From NCBI GenBank assembly GCA_028826165.1, contig JAPDFW010000055.1, forward strand, positions 501,001 to 565,000: a stretch of DNA of 64,000 bases. The letters run 5' to 3'. Origin of the DNA: Anaeramoeba ignava (Eukaryota > Metamonada > Anaeramoebidae). Positions 57,296-64,000 of the stretch are shown here, in pieces. Position 1 is the stretch's first letter. Each line of letters opens with the position of its first letter. The translations under genes and the position numbers were made by a program. Under the pieces are notes generated by a model. That model was given only the letters and a program-made list of their open reading frames with translations. It ran no database searches and was not told the origin of the DNA.

Positions 57296-59254
57296 TCAAT
57301 TTGATTTTGATTTTGATTTTGATTTTGATTTTGATTTTGATTTTGATTTTAAATTTAAATTTAATTTTAATTTTGATTTATATTTTAATTTTGATTTATA
57401 TTTTGATTTTGATTTATATTTTGGTTTTGGTTTTGAATTTTGATTTTGATTTTGATTTTGATTTTGATTTTGATTTTGATTATTAAATTTGTTAATTAAT
57501 AAATCAAATAAATTTGGATTTGTTTGATTTAATTGAAAATAATCAATTCCAATTTTAATTTCATCAATTATTTCTTGTGTAATTTTAATTTCATCTTTAA
57601 TTTGATTTGAATAAATCCAATATTCAAATAATTGAAATGATTTATTACTTAATTCACTATAATCTGTAACTTTATTAGAAGTATCATTTGTTACAGATAA
57701 AAACATTCCTCGATATAATTCACTTCTCATTATTAATATTAATTTAGGAAATTTATATTGTTTTTCATTTCTTTCAATAATAAAATCTTTTTCATTTTCA
57801 TTTTCATTTTCATTTTCATTTTCATTTAAATAAACTCTTTTCATTGTTTCTTCAATTTTTTCATTTGAATTTATGATTTCTTTAATTTCAGAATATAATT
57901 TTGGATTTATAATTCTGTTTGAATAAATCATTTCAAATATTTGATTTGATTCTTTAATTGATTTATTTGAAATAATTTCTTTAAGTTTTTCAATTTCATT
58001 TTGATTTTGATTTAATCTATATTTCAATATTAATTTATGAGCTTTGATTATTTCTCCATTTTTAGTTTTAAATGAAATATCACAAAATTCTTTTCTTCTA
58101 AATAGTTTTATCAAATCTTCTTCAAGATTGGAAAAAGAAAAAGGAGAATAATAAAGAAATGATTTTTGATTACCACAAGAAATATGATAACTGGAAATAT
58201 TTTCATTAAATCTTAATTTAGGAAGTTCAATTTGAATTGGAATTGATTGATCATTTGTATCTCCAGTTCCTAATTGACCAAACAAATTATCTCCAAATCC
58301 AATCAATTTTGAATTAGAAGTTAAAATCAAAGTATGATAATATCCAACAGAAAAATCAAGAATATTATCATCATTTTCAAATAAAGATGATTTGATTTCA
58401 GTAAATTCATAAGTATCCTCATTTTTGCCAAGTCCATTGTTTAGATAATCTCCACATGAATAAAGTTTTCTTTTTGGATTTTCATTTTCATTTTCATTTT
58501 CAATCAACATTATTGAATGATAATTTCCACATTTAATATCAATTATTTTACCTTTTGGAATATTTTGGATTTTGGTTAATTTTTGGATTGTTTTTCTTCT
58601 TGATTTTCCTAATCCAAGTTGGTTATATTGATTATTACCGCATCCAAATAATTCTTGATTCGAATTTAAAAGAAAAACATGATAAGATGAAATTCCTGAA
58701 AATATTTTAGAAACATTTTTCATCATTAAAATTGGTTTTTGTATTCTTTTCACTTTTTTAGTTGATTTCCAAACAACAATTTTTCTAAATTTATTTGAAC
58801 CAATTCGATAAGCATTTTGATTTGAAGTTAATAAGTAAATTGATTGAGCTCCAGAAACAATATCTTCAATTATTCTATCATTTGTATCTTCAATTAATGA
58901 TGAAATATTGATAAATTTATTTGGATTAATTGGACTAATATATTTTCCTTTGGCAAATACATTTCCTTCTTTTGTTAAAATAGCTTCATTTTGCCAACCA
59001 ACAGTTACTTTTTGAATATTTTCTTCAATTTGGATTTTTTCAGGATTTTGATTTAAATCATTTAAATATTCTATTGCTTTTCCATTTTTGAAAAGGAAAA
59101 TTGTTGAATAACTTCCTGATGAAATTTGTTTAATTTGTTTTTCATTTTCATTTTCATTTTTAAATTTAAATTGAATTGGTTTTGTTATTAAATCTGGTTC
59201 ATTTTTAAAAAGTTTTGGATATTGATTTAAACCAAAAAATAAAATTTCATTCAT
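57296..59254 (-). CDS. RCC1-BTB paralogue G, intact with repeat-derived tail
   Basis: 652 aa, starting MNEILFFGLNQYP with only a few EN units. After the normal end (KFNNQN) the frame runs on through the downstream hexamer repeat, adding about 60 residues: (NQ)n, then PKPKYKSKSKYKSK and KSKSKS. This is a case of non-coding hexamer repeat becoming protein tail. Blade 3 lacks the KIIIKKHKN insertion and has a divergent KFRKIVVWKSTKKVKR segment. Confidence 0.86.
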   Translation of the reverse strand: MNEILFFGLNQYPKLFKNEPDLITKPIQFKFKNENENEKQIKQISSGSYSTIFLFKNGKAIEYLNDLNQNPEKIQIEENIQKVTVGWQNEAILTKEGNVFAKGKYISPINPNKFINISSLIEDTNDRIIEDIVSGAQSIYLLTSNQNAYRIGSNKFRKIVVWKSTKKVKRIQKPILMMKNVSKIFSGISSYHVFLLNSNQELFGCGNNQYNQLGLGKSRRKTIQKLTKIQNIPKGKIIDIKCGNYHSIMLIENENENENPKRKLYSCGDYLNNGLGKNEDTYEFTEIKSSLFENDDNILDFSVGYYHTLILTSNSKLIGFGDNLFGQLGTGDTNDQSIPIQIELPKLRFNENISSYHISCGNQKSFLYYSPFSFSNLEEDLIKLFRRKEFCDISFKTKNGEIIKAHKLILKYRLNQNQNEIEKLKEIISNKSIKESNQIFEMIYSNRIINPKLYSEIKEIINSNEKIEETMKRVYLNENENENENENEKDFIIERNEKQYKFPKLILIMRSELYRGMFLSVTNDTSNKVTDYSELSNKSFQLFEYWIYSNQIKDEIKITQEIIDEIKIGIDYFQLNQTNPNLFDLLINKFNNQNQNQNQNQNQNQNSKPKPKYKSKSKYKSKLKYKSKLKLNLNLKSKSKSKSKSKSKSKSN

Positions 59255-59289
59255 TTTTAAAAAGAAAAAAATGAAAAAAAATGAAAAAA

Positions 59290-59604
59290 ATGATTTTGGA
59301 ATTTTGATTTTTAATTTTAATTTTGATTTTGATTTTAATTTTAATTTTAATTTTAATTTTAATTTTAATTTTAAATTTAATTTTTATTTTAATTTTAATT
59401 TTAATTTTAATTTTAATTTTAATTTTAATTTTAATTTTAATTTTAATTTTAATTTTAATTTTAATTTTAATTTTAATTTTAATTTTAAATTTTAATTTTA
59501 ATTTTAATTTTAATTTTAATTTTAATTTTAATTTTAATTTAAATTTTGATTTTTTAATTTTAATTTTTATTTTTATATTTTGATTTTAAATTTTGATTTT
59601 AATT
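59290..59604. repeat. TTTTAA hexamer block
   Basis: About 310 bp of TTTTAA with TTTTGA at the edges, between copies G and H. Confidence 0.88.
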
Positions 59605-61555
59605 TTAATTTTGATTTAATTTTGATTTATATTTTGATTTATATTTTGGTTTATATTTATATTTTGGTTTTGGTTTTGGTTTTGATTTTGATTTATATTT
59701 ATATTTTGGTTTTGGTTTTGAATTTTGATTTTGATTTTGATTTTGATTTTGATTTTGATTTTGATTTTGATTTTGATTTTGATTTTGATTTTGATTTTTA
59801 AATTTGTTAATTAATAAATCAAATAAATTTGGATTTGTTTGATTTAATTGAAAATAATCAATTCCAATTTTAATTTCATTAATGATTTCTTGTGTAATTT
59901 GAATTCCTTCTTTAATTTGATTTGAATAAATCCAATATTCAAATATTTGAAATGATTTATTACTTAATTCACTATAATCTGTAACTTTATTAGAAGTATC
60001 ATTTGTTACAGATAAAAACATTCCTCGATATAATTCACTTCTCATTATTAATATTAATTTTGGAAATTTATATTGTTTTTCTTTTCTTTCAATAATAAAA
60101 TCTTTTTCATTTTCTTTTTCATTTTCATTTAAATAAATTCTTTTCATTGTTTCTTCAATTTTTTCATTTGAATTTATAATTTCTTTAATTTCAGAATATA
60201 ATTTTGGATTTATAATTCTGTTTGAATAAATCATTTCAAATATTTGATTTGATTCTTTAATTGATTTATTTGAAATAATTTCTTGAAGTTTTTTAATTTG
60301 ATTTTGATTTTGATTTAATCTGTATTTTAATATTAATTTATGAGCTTCAATTATTTCTCCATTTTTGGTTTTAAATGAAATATTACAAAATTCTTTTCTT
60401 CGAAATAGTTTTATCAAATCTTCTTCAAGATTGGAAAAAGAAAGAGGAGAATAATAAAGAAATGATCTATTATATCCACAAGAAACATGATAATTGGAAA
60501 TATCTTCATTAAATCTTAATTTAGGAAATCTATTTTGAATTGGAATTAATTGGTTTTGTGTATTTCCAGTTCCTAATTGACCATATTTGTTATTTCCCAA
60601 ATCCAATTAATTTCCTTTTTGAAGTTAAAATCAAAGTATGCAGATATCCAACAGAAAAATCAAGAATAATATCATCATTTTCAAATAAAGATGTTTTGAT
60701 TTCAGTAAATTCATAAGTATCTTCATATTTCCCAAGTCCATTATATGCATAATCTCCACATGAATAAAGTTTTCTTTTTGGATTTTCATTTTCATTTTCA
60801 ATCAACATTATTGAATGATAATTTCCACATTTAATATCAATTATTTTGCCTTTTGGAATATTTTGTATTTTGCTTTCTTTTCTTGATTTTCCTAATCCAA
60901 CTTGGCCTTGTTGATTGTTTCCGTATCCAAATAATTCTTGATTCGAATTTAAAAGAAAAACAGAATATGAAGAATTTCCTGAAAATATTTTAGAAACATT
61001 TTTCATCATTAAAATTGGTTTTTCTGTTCTTTTCACTTTTTTAGAACCAAAACCAAGTTGACCATAATAATTATCACCAATTCCGTAAACATTTTGATTT
61101 GAAGTTAATAAGTAAATTGAATGCCTTGAGCAAACAATATCTTGAATTATTCTATCATTTGTATCTTCAATTAATGATGAAATATTAATAAATTCTTTTG
61201 GATTTCTTAGATTAATATCTTTTCCTTTTGCAAATACATTTCCTTCTATTGTTAAAATAGCTTCATTATCATAACCAACAGTTACTTTTTGAATATTTTC
61301 TTCAATTTGGATTTTTTCAGGATTTTGATTTGCGTATTCTTTATTTAAATATTCTATTGCTTTTCCATTTTTAAAAAGGAAAATTGTTCCAAAATTTGAT
61401 GTTGAAATTTGTTTAATTTGTTTTTCATTTTCATTTTCATTTTCATTTTCATTTTCATTTTTAAATTTAAATTGAATTGGTTTTGTTATTTCATCTGGTT
61501 TATTTTTAATAAGTTCTGGATTTTGATTTAAACCAAAAAATAAACAATCATTCAT
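59605..61555 (-). CDS. RCC1-BTB paralogue H, one frameshift, repeat-derived tail
   Basis: Starts MNDCLFFGLNQNP at 61555. The frame breaks near 60597, where an extra base turns GFGNNKYGQLG into GFGK plus stop; the remaining 330 codons continue in the next frame. The C-terminus after KFKNQN is a (NQ)n run then [16 protein letters not shown], as in copy G. Blade 3 lacks the KIIIKKHKN insertion. Confidence 0.75.
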
Positions 61556-61589
61556 TTTTAAAAAGAAAAAAAATGAAAAATGAAAAAAA

Positions 61590-62098
61590 TAAATTTTAAT
61601 TTTGATTTTAATTTTGAATTTTGATTTTGATTTTAATTTTAATTTTAATTTTAATTTTGATTTTAATTTTAATTTTAATTTAAATTTTAAATTTTAATTT
61701 TAATTTTGATTTTAATTTTAATTTTAATTTTAATTTTAATTTTAATTTTAATTTTAATTTTAATTTTAATTTTAATTTTAATTTTAATTTTAATTTTGAT
61801 TTTAATTTTAATTTTAATTTTAATTTTAATTTCAATTTTAAATTTAATTTTAAATTTAATTTTGATTTTAATTTTAATTTTAATTTTAATTTTAATTTTG
61901 ATTTTTATTTTGATTATAATTTTGAATTTTAATTTTAATTTTAATTTTAATTTTAATATTAATTTTAATTTTAATTTTGATTTTAATTTTGAATTTTGAT
62001 TTTAATTTAAATTTTAATTTTAATTTTAATTTTGATTTTGATTTTGATTTTAATTTTAATTTTGATTTTAATTTTCATTTTTAATTTTAATTATTTCT
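61590..62098. repeat. TTTTAA/TTTTGA hexamer block
   Basis: About 500 bp of hexamers between copies H and I, with TTTTGA islands among TTTTAA. Confidence 0.9.
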
Positions 62099-62101
62099 TG
62101 T

Positions 62102-64000
62102 TTAAAAAATTAAACATTTTTCTTTCTTTTTAATTTGAATTTGATTTTGATTTTGATTTTGATTTTGATTTTGATTTTGATTTTGATTTTGATTATTAAA
62201 TTTGTTAATTAATAAATCAAATAAATTTGGATATGTTTGATTTAATTGAAAATAATCAATTCCAATTTTAATTTCATTAATAATTTCTTGTGTAATTTGA
62301 ATTTCATCTTTAATTTGATTTGAATAAATCCAATATTCAAATATTTGAAATGATTTATTACTTAGTTCACTATAATCTGTAACTTTATTAGAAGTATCAT
62401 TTGTTACAGATAAAAACATTCCTCGATATAATTCACTTCTCATTATTAATATTAATTTTGGAAATTTATATTGTTTTTCTTTTCTTTCAATTATAAAATC
62501 TTTTTCATTTTCATTTTCATTTTCATTTAAATAAATTCTTTTCATTGTTTCTTCAATTTTTTCATTTAAATTTATAATTTCTTTAATTTCAGAATATAAT
62601 TTTGGATTTATTTTTCTGTTTGAATAAATCATTTCAAATATTTGATTTGATTCTTTAATTGATTTATTTGAAATAATTTCTTGAAGTTTTTCAATTTGAT
62701 TTTGATTTTGATTTTGATTTAATCTATATTTCAATATTAATTTATGAGCTCCAATTATTTCTCCATTTTTGGTTTTAAATGAAATATTGCAAAATTCTTT
62801 TCTTCGAAATAGTTTTATCAAATCTTCTTCAAGATTGGAAAAAGAAGGAGAAGAATAATAAAGAAATGAATGCAAATAACCACAAGAAATATGATAATTA
62901 GAAATATCTTCATTAAATCTTAATTTAGGAAGTTCAATTTGAATTTGAATTGGTTGATTATTTGTATCTCCAGTTCCTAATTGACCAAAGTTATTTAAAC
63001 CAAAACCTATTAGTTTCCCTTTTGAAGTTAAAATCAAAGTATGACTATATCCAACAGAAAAATCAAGAATATTATTATCATTTTCAAATAAAGATGATTT
63101 GATTTCAGTAAATTCATAAGTATGCTCATTTTTGCCAAGTCCATTATATTGAGAATATCCACATGAATAAAGTTTTCTTTTTGAATTTTCATTTTGATTT
63201 TGATTTTGATTTTGATTTTGATTTTGATTTTGATTTTGATTTTGATTTTGATTTTGATTTTGATTTTCATTTTGATTTTGATTTTCATTTTGATTTTGAA
63301 TTTGATTTTGATTTTCATTTTGATTTTGATTTTTTTCATTTTGATTTTGATTTTCATTTTGATTTTTTTGATTTTGATTTTGATTTTGATTTTGATTTTG
63401 ATTTTGATTTTCATTTTGATTTTGATTTTGATTTTGATTTTGATTTTGATTTTGATTTTGATTTTGATTTTGATTTTGATTTTGATTTTGATTTTGATTT
63501 TGATTTTGAATTTGATTTTGAATTTTGATTTTGATTTTGATTTTGATTTTTGATTTTGATTTTGATTTTGATTTTGATTTTGATTTTGATTTTGATTTTG
63601 ATTTTGATTTTGATTTTGAATTTGAATTTGATTTTGATTTTGATTTTCATTTTCAATCAACATTATTGAATAAGCAACTCCACATTGAATATCAATTATT
63701 TTGCCTTTTGGAATATTTTGGATTTTGGTTAATTTATAGATTTTTGTTTCTTCTTTTGTTGACTCTCCTAATCCAAGTTTACTATATTGATTATCCCCGC
63801 ATCCAAATAATTCTTGATTTGAATTTAAAAGAAAAACAGAATTTGAATCAGTTCCTGAAAATATTTTAGAAACATTTTTCATCATTAAAATTGGTTTTTC
63901 TGTTTTATAAAGTGGATTAGAATCAAAACCAAGTTGACCAAAACCATTTGAGCCAATTCCATAAGCATTATGATTTGAAGTTATTAAGTAAATTGAATGC
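62102..64000 (-). CDS. RCC1-BTB paralogue I, 5' end off the window, repeat expansion inside
   Basis: The 5' part lies beyond the window. From the edge the frame reads HSIYLITSNHNAYGIGSN, then GFGQLGFDS, and continues to 63650. There, after [14 protein letters not shown], a 460 bp TTTTGA expansion sits between two RCC1 blades where copies D-H have at most a short NEN/NQN run. The frame drifts across it: (NQ)n, (KS)n, then (IK)n. The following blade is out of frame until 63037, after which blade GFGLNNFGQLGTGD and the BTB region are normal, ending in (NQ)n and KKKEKCLIF at 62102. It is probably a damaged copy, or a collapsed or mis-called repeat. Confidence 0.7.
63187..63650 (-). repeat. Expanded CAAAAT hexamer tract within RCC1-BTB copy I
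   Basis: About 75 hexamer units (CAAAAT on the coding strand) with scattered GAAAAT and one-base slips that change the reading frame. Confidence 0.9.

Noticed and set aside
59271..59801. Plus-strand FNFN and ILIL open frames between RCC1-BTB copies
   Set aside because: Hexamer repeat translated in alternative frames.

Overview
The window is nuclear DNA of an extremely AT-rich microbial eukaryote that uses the standard stop codons. Evidence: spliceosomal introns with GT...AG ends, eukaryote-only proteins (GEMIN2, ANAPC10, eIF4E, SPCS3, ERCC1, an actin), and large families of signalling proteins with RCC1, BTB, TLDc, RhoGEF, ArfGAP, ankyrin, filamin and kinase modules. The composition and the modular signalling families remind me most of anaerobic amoeboid protists such as Anaeramoeba. 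That placement is an inference. A bacterial-type thiol peroxidase carrying introns fits an organism that has taken up bacterial genes.

Layout. 0-5.2 kb: a minus-strand ubiquitin-related cluster holding a RING-kinase, a RING/zinc-domain protein, two ubiquitin/zinc-domain fusions and a ubiquitin-fold protein ending in a CaaX box. 5.3-8.3 kb: thiol peroxidase with two repeat-filled introns. 9.6-13.8 kb: GEMIN2 and a PRMT1-type arginine methyltransferase, divergent from an 80 bp gap. 13.9-23 kb: a CH-RhoGEF-PH-ArfGAP protein, SPCS3, ANAPC10 and a TMX2-like protein. 23.2-25.8 kb: a Lys/Ser-rich low-complexity protein. 26-34 kb: one giant minus-strand gene combining kinase or pseudokinase, ankyrin, fibronectin III, filamin and ADP-ribosyltransferase-like modules. 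34.2-41.5 kb: eIF4E, a decayed BTB-TLDc gene and a divergent actin. 41.8-64 kb: nine RCC1-BTB paralogues on the minus strand, interrupted by ERCC1 and an ankyrin-BTB gene.

Two architectural themes stand out. First, non-coding space is very compact (several divergent gene pairs share gaps of only 69-188 bp) except where simple repeats have expanded. Introns are either 58-104 bp or about 460-1560 bp, and every long one is packed with a tandem repeat of its own. One of these is an array of about 175 bp units, each of which itself looks like a GT...AG intron. Second, many genes are interrupted by single-base indels, often in A or T runs. They may be assembly errors or real decay, so I annotate such loci as one broken gene and do not restore them.

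All splice junctions were placed by hand from reading-frame phase, GT/AG ends and continuity with known protein families. Functions are family-level inferences. No searches were run.
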